From contig JACVCM010000013.1 in NCBI GenBank assembly GCA_016742125.1, positions 1 to 47,290 of the forward strand: a DNA stretch of 47,290 bases, written 5' to 3'. Source of the DNA: Sphingomonadaceae bacterium (lineage in GTDB: Bacteria > Pseudomonadota > Alphaproteobacteria > Sphingomonadales > Sphingomonadaceae). The stretch's first letter is position 1, and each line of letters starts with the position of its first letter. A program made the translations under genes and the position numbers. Shown here in pieces: positions 1-6,950 of this stretch. Under the pieces are notes generated by a model, which saw only the letters and a program-made list of their open reading frames with translations, was not told where the DNA came from and searched no databases.

Positions 1-174
1 AGCCTTAGCTATGAAGTCGGCAGTGGTCGCCATGCCTATATGGTCCCCGCAACCGGCGCGATCGACATCGATGGCCAACGTGCCGAGGCACGCGATGGTG
101 TGGCAATCAACGAAGGCCTGATCAAGATTACTGCCATTGACGATGCGGAAATCGTCCTGGTGGACTCCGAATAA
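1..174 (+). CDS. Pirin-family protein, C-terminal end (partial)
   Basis: Frame 1 is open from the window edge to a TAA at 172-174, giving the last 57 residues of a protein. The tail includes ARDGVAI and a closing DDAEIVLVD segment, the pattern of the C-terminal cupin of pirin (YhhW-like) proteins, in which some members are quercetin 2,3-dioxygenases. The start lies outside the window. It sits 67 bp upstream of wrbA on the same strand; pirin and WrbA both relate to quinone and flavonoid redox chemistry, so a shared transcript is plausible. The family call rests on the tail only, so specific function is not claimed. Confidence 0.7.
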   Translation, partial: SLSYEVGSGRHAYMVPATGAIDIDGQRAEARDGVAINEGLIKITAIDDAEIVLVDSE

Positions 175-186
175 TCCCTCCCCCCC

Positions 187-213
187 GCCCCCTTCTGCAA
201 ATCGGAAGGGGGC
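187..213. other. Hairpin between pirin gene and wrbA
   Basis: A perfect 9-bp inverted repeat, GCCCCCTTC at 187-195 and GAAGGGGGC at 205-213, with a 9-nt loop. No T-run follows on the plus strand, so it is not a canonical intrinsic terminator. It may be an mRNA processing or stability element, or a partial attenuator ahead of wrbA. Confidence 0.45.
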
Positions 214-241
214 ACCCCTCTCCCCCATAAAGGAAATTCCC

Positions 242-841
242 ATGACCAAGATTCTTGTCCTCTATTATTCCAGCTACGGACATATCGAAACGATGGCGGA
301 AGCCATTGCTGAAGGCGCCCGCGGTACCGGCGCGGAAGTCACCATCAAGCGCGTTCCGGAAACCGCACCACTTGACGTAGCCCAGGCTGCACATTTCAAG
401 CTGGACCAAAAAGCCCAGATAGCAACTGTAGCCGAACTTAAGGATTATGACGGGATTGTCGTCGGCACCGGCACCCGCTTCGGCCGGATGTCGAGCCAGA
501 TGGCGAGCTTCTGGGATCAGGCGGGCGGCGTGTGGATGCGCGGCGAACTCAACGGCAAGGTGGGCGCCGCATTCACCTCTTCCGCGACGCAACATGGCGG
601 TCAGGAAACCACGCTGTTTTCGATCATTACCAATCTGCTCCATTTCGGCATGACAATCGTCGGCCTCGACTACGGCTTTGCTGGCCAGATGCGGAATGAC
701 GAGGTGACCGGCGGCGCACCCTATGGGGCGACCACGATTGCCGATGGCGACGGCAGCCGTCAGCCAAGCGAGACCGAACTGGAAGGCGCGCGCTATCTGG
801 GCAAGCGGGTTGCCGAGACGGCGGCGAGGTTGAGCGCTTAA
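242..841 (+). CDS. wrbA: NAD(P)H:quinone oxidoreductase WrbA
   Basis: This 199-residue flavodoxin-fold protein matches WrbA in length (about 198). WrbA is a cytosolic tetrameric FMN enzyme that reduces quinones by two electrons using NAD(P)H, avoiding semiquinone radicals. The N-terminus ILVLYYSSYGHIETMA is the FMN phosphate-binding loop. GRMSSQMASFWDQAGG and TSSATQHGGQE are the other conserved WrbA flavin-site segments. An upstream in-frame ATG exists at 137, but the start at 242 is chosen because it gives the family length and AAAGGA lies just upstream. It is followed after 3 bp by the LigB-type dioxygenase gene, so the two are probably co-transcribed. Confidence 0.95.
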   Translation: MTKILVLYYSSYGHIETMAEAIAEGARGTGAEVTIKRVPETAPLDVAQAAHFKLDQKAQIATVAELKDYDGIVVGTGTRFGRMSSQMASFWDQAGGVWMRGELNGKVGAAFTSSATQHGGQETTLFSIITNLLHFGMTIVGLDYGFAGQMRNDEVTGGAPYGATTIADGDGSRQPSETELEGARYLGKRVAETAARLSA

Positions 842-844
842 CCC

Positions 845-1636
845 ATGACAAAGCAGCCCGCCCTGTTCGTTTCTCACGGATCGCCGATGATCGTGATAGA
901 CGACAGCCCCGCACGGACATTCCTTGAGGGGCTGACGGGCCAGCTTGACGCGCAGCCGGATGCGATCGTGCTGCTTTCGGCGCACCATGACGAACCGGTG
1001 GCAACAATTACCGGAGCCGCGTTTCCGGAAACCATCCACGATTTTGGCGGGTTTCCGGAGGCGCTCTATCGCATGCGCTATCCTGCACCGGGGGATCCCG
1101 AACTGGCCCGGCGGATATCGGATTTGCTTGAGGGTGCCGGCATCGCGAACCGGGTCGACCCCTTGCGCGGATTCGACCATGGCGCATGGACGCCGCTGAT
1201 GCTCGCATGGCCCGGTGCCGATGTTCCGGTGGTGCAGCTGTCCATCAACAGCCAGCAGTCGCCCGACTATCATTACCGGCTAGGCCTGGCACTTGCGCCG
1301 TTGCGTGAGGAAAACATTCTGATCATCGGGTCGGGCGCCATGACCCATAATTTGCGCGCCTTCTTTCGCGGCGGACTTGCCCGGGATGCGCCGGTCGAAG
1401 GATGGGTCGCCGATTTTCTGGGTTGGCTGGACGAACGGCTGGTGTCCGGTGACACCGCGGCGACTTTGGAACTTGTCGATCAGGCGCCATATGGCCATGA
1501 CAACCATCCTACACCCGAGCATATCCTGCCGTTGTTTGCCGCTCTCGGAGCGGGTGGCGCCGCAGCCAAGGCGACGAAGCTGCACGCAAGCGTCGATCAT
1601 GGCGTGCTGGCAATGGATGCTTGGCGCTTCGACTAG
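845..1636 (+). CDS. LigB/DODA-type extradiol ring-cleavage dioxygenase
   Basis: A 263-residue protein of the class III extradiol dioxygenase family (LigB-like, including plant DOPA 4,5-dioxygenase and bacterial YgiD). These are Zn or Fe(II) enzymes that open catechol-type rings. The family's early metal histidine is in LFVSHGSPM (residues 8-16). LLSAHHDEP, GFDHGAWTPL and GSGAMTHNL carry the other conserved His positions. It starts 3 bp after wrbA, which suggests joint handling of catechols and quinones. The physiological substrate is unknown; YgiD homologues act on DOPA in vitro. Confidence 0.88.
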   Translation: MTKQPALFVSHGSPMIVIDDSPARTFLEGLTGQLDAQPDAIVLLSAHHDEPVATITGAAFPETIHDFGGFPEALYRMRYPAPGDPELARRISDLLEGAGIANRVDPLRGFDHGAWTPLMLAWPGADVPVVQLSINSQQSPDYHYRLGLALAPLREENILIIGSGAMTHNLRAFFRGGLARDAPVEGWVADFLGWLDERLVSGDTAATLELVDQAPYGHDNHPTPEHILPLFAALGAGGAAAKATKLHASVDHGVLAMDAWRFD

Positions 1637-1652
1637 TCGGCACTAGAGTCGA

Positions 1653-2060
1653 ATGATCATGCCATTCGACCTGCCCGAAGACGTCATCGAAGAAACCTTC
1701 CTCGCCTCAACCGGGCCCGGCGGGCAGAATGTGAACAAGGTCGCGACGGCCTGCCAATTGCGTGTTGACGTTTTTGCGCTTGGACTCGCACCCTATGCCT
1801 TTCGTCAGCTCAAGGAACTGGCGGGAAGCAAGATGACCATCGGCGGCGAGCTGATCGTCACCGCACGTAGCCACCGGACGCGGGAAGCCAACCGGCAGGA
1901 AGCCCGTGAGCGGGTTGTCGAGTTGCTCGACCGCGCGCATATCCGCCAGGCACGGCGGGTTGCGACCAGGCCCAGCAAGGCCGCCAAAGCACGCCGTGTC
2001 GATGCGAAAAAAGGGAGATCGGCCATCAAGAAAAACCGTGGCAAGGTTAGCTTCGACTGA
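1653..2060 (+). CDS. arfB: Peptidyl-tRNA hydrolase ArfB (YaeJ-type ribosome rescue)
   Basis: This 135-residue protein has a release-factor domain 3 with the catalytic GGQ at residues 23-25 in the context STGPGGQNVNKV. The C-terminal tail is very basic (KAAKARRVDAKKGRSAIKKNRGK). ArfB/YaeJ uses such a tail to enter the empty mRNA channel of stalled ribosomes while GGQ hydrolyses the peptidyl-tRNA. The length fits the family (about 140). A second in-frame ATG at 1659 is an equally possible start. It lies between the dioxygenase gene and the methionine-sulfoxide reductase gene, all on the plus strand. Confidence 0.93.
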   Translation: MIMPFDLPEDVIEETFLASTGPGGQNVNKVATACQLRVDVFALGLAPYAFRQLKELAGSKMTIGGELIVTARSHRTREANRQEARERVVELLDRAHIRQARRVATRPSKAAKARRVDAKKGRSAIKKNRGKVSFD

Positions 2061-2073
2061 TAGGAGCGGCCTC

Positions 2074-2556
2074 ATGTATGAATTTGCTATCAACACCTCT
2101 GCGCCCAAGGCCGAACTTTACCGTGAACTTGTCCAGTCAGCCGACGCCTTAACTGCGGGCGAGAGCGACGGTGTCGCAAATATGGCCAATGTTGCCGCGC
2201 TGCTTTGGCAATCTCTCCCCGATGTCAACTGGGCGGGCTTTTACCGCATGGTCGAACGCGAACTGGTGCTTGGGCCTTTTCAGGGTAAGGCAGCCTGCAT
2301 CCGTATTGCACTTGGCGCGGGCGTCTGCGGGACCGCCGCAGCCACCGGCAAAACGCAGTTGGTGGAAGATGTCCACGCCTTCCCCGGCCATATCGCCTGC
2401 GACGCGGCAAGTGCCTCGGAATTGGTGGTACCGGTGAAACGCGACGGTAATGTCATTGCAGTCATCGATCTCGACAGCCCATCGCCAAGCCGTTTCGATA
2501 CAGATGACGCTGCAGGGATCGAGGCGCTGGCCGAAATTCTCTCTGAACGCATCTGA
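2074..2556 (+). CDS. msrC: Free methionine-(R)-sulfoxide reductase (GAF domain)
   Basis: A single-GAF-domain protein of 160 residues, the size of fRMsr (YebR/MsrC). The enzyme reduces free methionine-R-sulfoxide with thioredoxin as donor. Three cysteines sit in the expected places: KAACIRI, GVCGTAA and HIACDAAS. The NWAGFYRM and VIDLDSP segments are also typical. The ATG at 2074 is preceded by TAGGAG at 2061-2066 and gives the standard length; a longer frame upstream overlaps arfB and is rejected. The context is consistent with oxidative-stress repair. Confidence 0.92.
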   Translation: MYEFAINTSAPKAELYRELVQSADALTAGESDGVANMANVAALLWQSLPDVNWAGFYRMVERELVLGPFQGKAACIRIALGAGVCGTAAATGKTQLVEDVHAFPGHIACDAASASELVVPVKRDGNVIAVIDLDSPSPSRFDTDDAAGIEALAEILSERI

Positions 2557-2638
2557 GCCAGCTGCCTCATTTTGAAACAAGGCCTTGTTTGGCCTAGCAT
2601 TTTACATGTCTGGCGTTGGCCAGCAGCGACAAAAAATG

Positions 2639-2654
2639 TTAAGGACTCTTTAAC
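2639..2654. promoter_or_regulatory. Predicted CtrA-binding site (TTAA-N7-TTAAC)
   Basis: TTAA at 2639-2642 and TTAAC at 2650-2654 are separated by exactly 7 bp, matching the full CtrA consensus TTAA-N7-TTAAC. It lies 52 bp upstream of the glycine-zipper protein start, so it could directly control that promoter. A second TTAACCAT occurs next to the start codon. CtrA is the alphaproteobacterial cell-cycle master regulator; cpdR in this window belongs to the same network. Confidence 0.55.
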
Positions 2655-2705
2655 CATTTGCATAGGCTTTGTCCGGTGCAGGCGATGCTTAGGGAGCAAT
2701 TAACC

Positions 2706-3887
2706 ATGAAGACTGTCCTATTTTCGGGGGTTGCAGCGACGGCGCTGTTATTGGCAGCGACGGGGGCCAGCGCGACCGACTCGACCGTCATCGCGTCCCA
2801 AACCGATATATCGAAGTCGATGCAGCTTGTTGTGCATGGCCGTAAGGCGGGCGGAAATATGAAACCCGGCGGACATCATATCGGTTTTCATCCGCGTCCG
2901 GGCTTCCACGGTATCCCGAAGCATGACGTCTATCGCCGTCCCCACCGCGGGTTCATTTTGCCGCGCTATTGGGTGCAGCCGACCTTCTATCTCTACAATT
3001 TCCGTAACTATGGGTTGAGCCAACCGACCAGCGGCTATTATTGGAGCCGCTATTATGACGATGCAGTTCTGACCGACAGCCGCGGTTATGTTCAGGACTA
3101 TCGGAGCGATATAGACTGGAATTACGGCCCTGACCGGACCGATGATTATCGCGAACCCGATTACGGCCCTTCTATCCGTCCCGATGGCAAGGCTTATGAC
3201 TGGAATGACGGCGTCGCTTTTGCCGCGCCTGACGGTTCCAGCTACAGCTATGATGGTGAATGGGACGGCAAATATGTCGACCCGGAAGGCCGCGTGTTCG
3301 AAGGTGAATGGGAAGGCCGCGTGACCCGGCGGGATGGCGTCCCGGGGCCAGGTTATCCTGCTCCCAAGCCGCATCATGCCGGACCGCCTGGAGCCCCCTA
3401 CCCCGGGCCGCAATATGGCGGCGATGACGATGATTATGATGTCCCGCCCGGTTATGAGAATTACGAACGCTGCCTGAAGAGCAACGGTCTGAAAGGCGCG
3501 GCCATCGGCGCCTTGCTGGGCGGTCTTGCCGGTAACCGCATCGCCGGTCGCGGCGACCGGACGGGCGGCACCCTGGTCGGAGCAGGCGTTGGCGGCCTGC
3601 TTGGGGTTGCTGTCGAAAAGGCGAATGACAAGTGCCAGCATCACCGACCGCGCGATCGGCGTCCATCGGTTGCCTATCCAGCGCCCGGCTATGGCCATGG
3701 CTGGCATGGTGGTTACTATTACTACCCGCAAGCACCACAGGTTACCGTGACGGTTGTGCCGGGAGCATCGCACACTACGACAACGGTGACCGAGGAAGTC
3801 TATTATGAAACGGTCAAAAGCTATCCACGCAAAAAGGCGGTTCGCAAGTGGAAGCCGAGGCCAAAACCACGCTGCGTTTGTCGTTAG
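2706..3887 (+). CDS. Exported RcnB-like / glycine-zipper envelope protein
   Basis: A 393-residue protein with a signal peptide (MKTVLFSGVAATALLLAATG, cleavage near ASA). A His/Tyr/Arg-rich region at about residues 50-140 (HPRPGFHGIPKH, RPHRGFILPRYW) resembles RcnB-type periplasmic proteins. After an acidic Tyr/Asp-rich linker comes a Gly-zipper membrane segment (GAAIGALLGGLAGNRIAG, then GGTLVGAGVGGLLGV) at about residues 260-305. The C-terminus is His/Tyr-rich and then basic. The start at 2706 is chosen because it begins the signal peptide; 2658 would add a leader without one. A CtrA-like site lies upstream. An outer-membrane or periplasmic structural role is inferred; metal binding is possible from the histidines. 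Confidence 0.8.
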   Translation: MKTVLFSGVAATALLLAATGASATDSTVIASQTDISKSMQLVVHGRKAGGNMKPGGHHIGFHPRPGFHGIPKHDVYRRPHRGFILPRYWVQPTFYLYNFRNYGLSQPTSGYYWSRYYDDAVLTDSRGYVQDYRSDIDWNYGPDRTDDYREPDYGPSIRPDGKAYDWNDGVAFAAPDGSSYSYDGEWDGKYVDPEGRVFEGEWEGRVTRRDGVPGPGYPAPKPHHAGPPGAPYPGPQYGGDDDDYDVPPGYENYERCLKSNGLKGAAIGALLGGLAGNRIAGRGDRTGGTLVGAGVGGLLGVAVEKANDKCQHHRPRDRRPSVAYPAPGYGHGWHGGYYYYPQAPQVTVTVVPGASHTTTTVTEEVYYETVKSYPRKKAVRKWKPRPKPRCVCR

Positions 3888-3929
3888 GGCAGTCCATGCC
3901 GGATAAGTGAAGCCGGCTATCTGCCCTAA
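3884..3929. terminator. Shared inverted repeat spanning two convergent stop codons
   Basis: TTAGGGCAG (3884-3892) and CTGCCCTAA (3921-3929) form a perfect 9-bp stem. The left arm contains the TAG of the glycine-zipper gene and the right arm contains the stop of the convergent leucyltransferase gene. An inner GCCGG/CCGGC pairing may extend it. It probably acts as a bidirectional 3' end element; T-runs are lacking, so intrinsic termination is not certain. Confidence 0.45.
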
Positions 3930-4681
3930 ACTATGACAAGCTGGTTTTCGGGTTCGAACCGTTCCCAGCCATCCGGCCCCAGACGTTCCATCGGGCGGTA
4001 GCGGATTTTATATTGCATCCGCGCCGCGCCGTTCACCCAATAGCCCAGATACACATAGGGCAGGCTTGCCGCCTTTGCGCGCATTATATGGTCCATGATG
4101 ATATAATTGCCTAGGCTTGGCCGGCCTTCTGCGTCGGGATCGTAAAAGCTGTAGATCATTGACAGTCCATCGGCCTGCTGGTCGGTCAAACAGGCACCGA
4201 CCAGTTCGCCCAACCTGCCGAAACGCCCTGGCGTGCGATATTCGATCACATGGCTACGCACGGGCGACTGTTCGACCATGTCGGCATAGTCCATATCGTC
4301 CATGTTCGCCATGCCGCCTTCCGGGTGGCGCTTGGCGAGATAGCGGCGGAGCAAATCATATTGTTCCGACGTCGACCAGGGGCGGCATGCGCTGACCACC
4401 AGATCCGAATTGCGACGAATGATCCGTCGCTGTGTTGCATTGGGTTGAAATTCGTCCGTCAGGACGCGGACCGACACGCAGGATTTGCAATCGATGCAGC
4501 TTGGCCGGTAAGCCACATTCTGGCTCCGGCGAAAACCTATGCGTCCCAGTGCATCATTCAGTTCGTCGGCGTGCGGACCATGCAGCTCGGTAAACACCTT
4601 GCGTTCGGTCTTGCCCGGCAAATATGGGCATGGCCCCGGATTTGTGACAAAAAAGCGTGGAAACCGAACTGGTGCGCTCAT
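3926..4681 (-). CDS. bpt: Aspartate/glutamate leucyltransferase
   Basis: A 251-residue leucyl/arginyl-tRNA-protein transferase of the Bpt class. Bpt transfers Leu from Leu-tRNA to N-terminal Asp or Glu of proteins, marking them for ClpS/ClpAP in the N-degron pathway. The N-terminal cysteine region is visible: NPGPCPYLPGKTERKVFTEL and YRPSCIDCKSCVSVRV. The C-terminal GNAT-like core has YSFYDPD, GNYIIMDHI and YVYLGYWV. The length matches the family (about 250). The gene is convergent with the glycine-zipper gene and 120 bp downstream of threonine ammonia-lyase on the same strand. Confidence 0.95.
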   Translation of the reverse strand: MSAPVRFPRFFVTNPGPCPYLPGKTERKVFTELHGPHADELNDALGRIGFRRSQNVAYRPSCIDCKSCVSVRVLTDEFQPNATQRRIIRRNSDLVVSACRPWSTSEQYDLLRRYLAKRHPEGGMANMDDMDYADMVEQSPVRSHVIEYRTPGRFGRLGELVGACLTDQQADGLSMIYSFYDPDAEGRPSLGNYIIMDHIMRAKAASLPYVYLGYWVNGAARMQYKIRYRPMERLGPDGWERFEPENQLVIV

Positions 4682-4801
4682 CGATTATCCGTCCCGAAGA
4701 CTTTGGGGCCCTGACCCTGTTGGTTGTAGTTTATTTACCCTTTATGCACCGCAGTCCCGCGGCTGAAAAGAGCATTTACCATGAAAGTTGGGGACAGCGA
4801 T

Positions 4802-6022
4802 TCACTTATTCAATTCGACCTGCTCCACCTTATAACCGGCGACGTTCAGACCCGCCACAAGTCCCTGTAACTGCTCCGCATCGCGTGCTTCGCATTCGAT
4901 ATCGGTAATCAGACCCTTGGCGGGAAGCGTTGTGAAAATCCGCTGATGATAGATCTCGATGATATTGACATTATGCTCGTTGAACAGCCGCATCACCTTG
5001 TAGAGCGCGCCGGGACGGTCCTGCAGCGTCAGCCGCAGTCGCGCCAGCCGCCCGGAACGGGCCAGATCACGCAGCAGAACATTTGCCAGCAAACGCGTGT
5101 CGATATTGCCGCCGCACAGGACCACGCCGACATTCTTGCCTGCGAATATTTCGGGATTGGCCATAACTGCGGCCAAACCCGCCGCGCCTGCGCCTTCGAC
5201 CACAGTCTTTTCGATCTGCAGCAGCAGGCTGACCGCGCTTTCAAGTTGAGCCTCGCTGACCAGCACTATGTCGTCGACAATGTCGCGAATGACTTCGCTA
5301 GTGAAGCTGCCCGGCACCTTGACCGCGATACCTTCTGCCAGCGTATCGCCTTCGCACGGCAGTTGCTGGTTTTTCAGCAGCGCATACATGGAAGGGTAAA
5401 GTTCTGCCTGCACACCGATCAGGCCGATATCAGGTTTCAATCCCCGCGCTGCGGTCCCCATGCCCGAAAGCAGTCCGCCGCCGCCGATCGGCACCACCAG
5501 CATGTCGATCTCAGGTACCGCTTCAAGCATTTCGAGCGCAACGGTTCCCTGCCCCGCTGCTACATTCGGCTCGTCAAAGGGGTGAACAAAGGTCAGGCCC
5601 TGCTCCGCCTCCAGCAAACGCGCATGTTTGTAAGCATCGTCGAACGTTTCGCCGAACAGCACGACCTTGCCGCCGACACTTTCGGTCTGCATGACTTTCA
5701 CCGTCGGCGTTGGCACCGGCATGACAATCGTGACCGGAATACCCAGCCGGGTGCCGTGATAGCTCAATCCCTGCGCGTGGTTGCCGGCGGAGGCTGCAAT
5801 TACGCCCTTGGCGCGCTGCTCGTCGGACAGCAGGAGCAACGCATTCAGCGCACCGCGTTCCTTATATGCCGCCGTGAACTGCAGATTTTCGAACTTCAGG
5901 TAAATGTTCGCGCCGGTCAGCTTTGACAGCGTCTGGCTGTGCAACGTCGGCGTTGCCACGATGGAATCGCGAATGCGGTCATGCGCCGCGCGAACATGTT
6001 GAAGGCTTAGTTGGTCACTCAT
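4802..6022 (-). CDS. ilvA: Threonine ammonia-lyase with C-terminal ACT domain
   Basis: A 406-residue fold-type II PLP enzyme that deaminates L-threonine to 2-oxobutyrate, the first step of isoleucine synthesis or threonine catabolism. The PLP lysine is K54 in FTAAYKERGAL; the phosphate-binding glycine loop is PIGGGGLLSGMG; SAGNHAQG is also conserved. Residues from about 330 form one ACT domain (RPGALYKVMRLFNEHNVNII). The single ACT and length near 400 resemble the shorter form of the enzyme rather than the 514-residue IlvA of E. coli with two ACT-like modules. The gene is divergent from the 6081 dehydrogenase. Confidence 0.93.
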   Translation of the reverse strand: MSDQLSLQHVRAAHDRIRDSIVATPTLHSQTLSKLTGANIYLKFENLQFTAAYKERGALNALLLLSDEQRAKGVIAASAGNHAQGLSYHGTRLGIPVTIVMPVPTPTVKVMQTESVGGKVVLFGETFDDAYKHARLLEAEQGLTFVHPFDEPNVAAGQGTVALEMLEAVPEIDMLVVPIGGGGLLSGMGTAARGLKPDIGLIGVQAELYPSMYALLKNQQLPCEGDTLAEGIAVKVPGSFTSEVIRDIVDDIVLVSEAQLESAVSLLLQIEKTVVEGAGAAGLAAVMANPEIFAGKNVGVVLCGGNIDTRLLANVLLRDLARSGRLARLRLTLQDRPGALYKVMRLFNEHNVNIIEIYHQRIFTTLPAKGLITDIECEARDAEQLQGLVAGLNVAGYKVEQVELNK

Positions 6023-6080
6023 AGTGCGCGGGGGACTATCCTATCTGGCGCTAAGTGCAAACACAGATTAAGGCACTGCA

Positions 6081-6950
6081 ATGGCTAGAATTGCTTTTAT
6101 CGGTCTCGGCGTCATGGGTGGTCCCATTGCGCGACATCTTTTCAACGCCGGACATGAGATGACGGTTTATAACCGTTCCCGCGCAAAGGCCGAAACATGG
6201 GTCGCGACGCATGGCGGGACGCTCGCCATGTCCCCTGCCGAAGCGGCCAAAAATGCGGAGGTCGTAATCAGCTGCGTCGGCACCGACGACGACCTGGCCG
6301 GTGTCACTCTGGGTCGCGACGGTGCCTTCGCAGCGATGACCAAGGGCAGTCTTTATATCGACCACACTACCGTGTCGGCGCGAATTGCGCGGCAATTGGG
6401 TGTCGAAGCAAAATCGCGCGGGTTGCTCGTCGTCGATGCACCGCTGACAGGCGGGCAAATCGGCGCGGAAAACGGCACGCTGTCGATCATGTGCGGCGGC
6501 AGCGATCCGGCGATGGTAGCGGCCCGCCCGGTAATGGAGCCTTATTCCAAACGCATCGTGCATGTCGGTGGTCCCGGCACAGGGCAGACCACCAAGATGT
6601 GCAACCAGATTGCTTTCGCCGGCGTGATACAGTCATTGTCGGAGGCGTTACGATTTGCGCAGTCGGCCGAACTCGACCTCGAAAAGGTTTATGAGGCGAT
6701 TTCCGGCGGTGCGGCGCAGAGCTGGCAGATGGACAATCGCTGGGCCACGATGGCCGAAGAAAGGTTCGACTTTGGCTTTGCTGTGGACTGGATGCGAAAG
6801 GATCTGGGGCTGGCGTTCGAAGAAGCCCGCGCATTGGGCGCAACATTGCCGATCACCGCGCTGATAGACCAGTTTTATGCGGATGTGCAGCAAATGGGCG
6901 GCGGCCGCCTCGACACCAGCGCTATTGTAAAAAGGTTGCCCAAAGGATGA
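6081..6950 (+). CDS. 3-hydroxyisobutyrate-dehydrogenase-family NAD(P)-dependent oxidoreductase
   Basis: A 289-residue beta-hydroxyacid dehydrogenase. The Rossmann motif IGLGVMGGPIARHL is at the N-terminus. The substrate loop DAPLTGGQIGAENGTL and catalytic-lysine segment GTGQTTKMCNQI fit the 3-hydroxyisobutyrate, tartronate-semialdehyde and 6-phosphogluconate superfamily. The true substrate cannot be assigned. Its stop overlaps the start of the next gene (ATGA at 6947-6950), so it is translationally coupled to an exported amidohydrolase. Confidence 0.9.
   Translation: MARIAFIGLGVMGGPIARHLFNAGHEMTVYNRSRAKAETWVATHGGTLAMSPAEAAKNAEVVISCVGTDDDLAGVTLGRDGAFAAMTKGSLYIDHTTVSARIARQLGVEAKSRGLLVVDAPLTGGQIGAENGTLSIMCGGSDPAMVAARPVMEPYSKRIVHVGGPGTGQTTKMCNQIAFAGVIQSLSEALRFAQSAELDLEKVYEAISGGAAQSWQMDNRWATMAEERFDFGFAVDWMRKDLGLAFEEARALGATLPITALIDQFYADVQQMGGGRLDTSAIVKRLPKG

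Noticed and set aside
128..1273. 381-residue open frame on the minus strand opposite wrbA and the dioxygenase gene
   Set aside because: It is antisense to two well-supported genes, and its translation is Arg/Gly/His-rich with no family pattern, as expected for a shadow frame in GC-rich DNA.
2575..2590. Perfect 16-bp palindrome AAACAAGGCCTTGTTT as an intrinsic terminator
   Set aside because: The stem is only 6 bp, AT-rich, and lacks a T-run. It might be a weak operator or chance symmetry, so it is not listed as a feature.
2748..3773. 341-residue open frame on the minus strand opposite the glycine-zipper gene
   Set aside because: The plus-strand protein has a signal peptide and Gly-zipper. 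The minus product is Ile/Arg-rich low-complexity sequence made by the mirrored Tyr/Asp codons.
4946..5926. 326-residue open frame on the plus strand opposite threonine ammonia-lyase
   Set aside because: The enzyme on the minus strand is unambiguous, and the plus translation has no recognisable domain.
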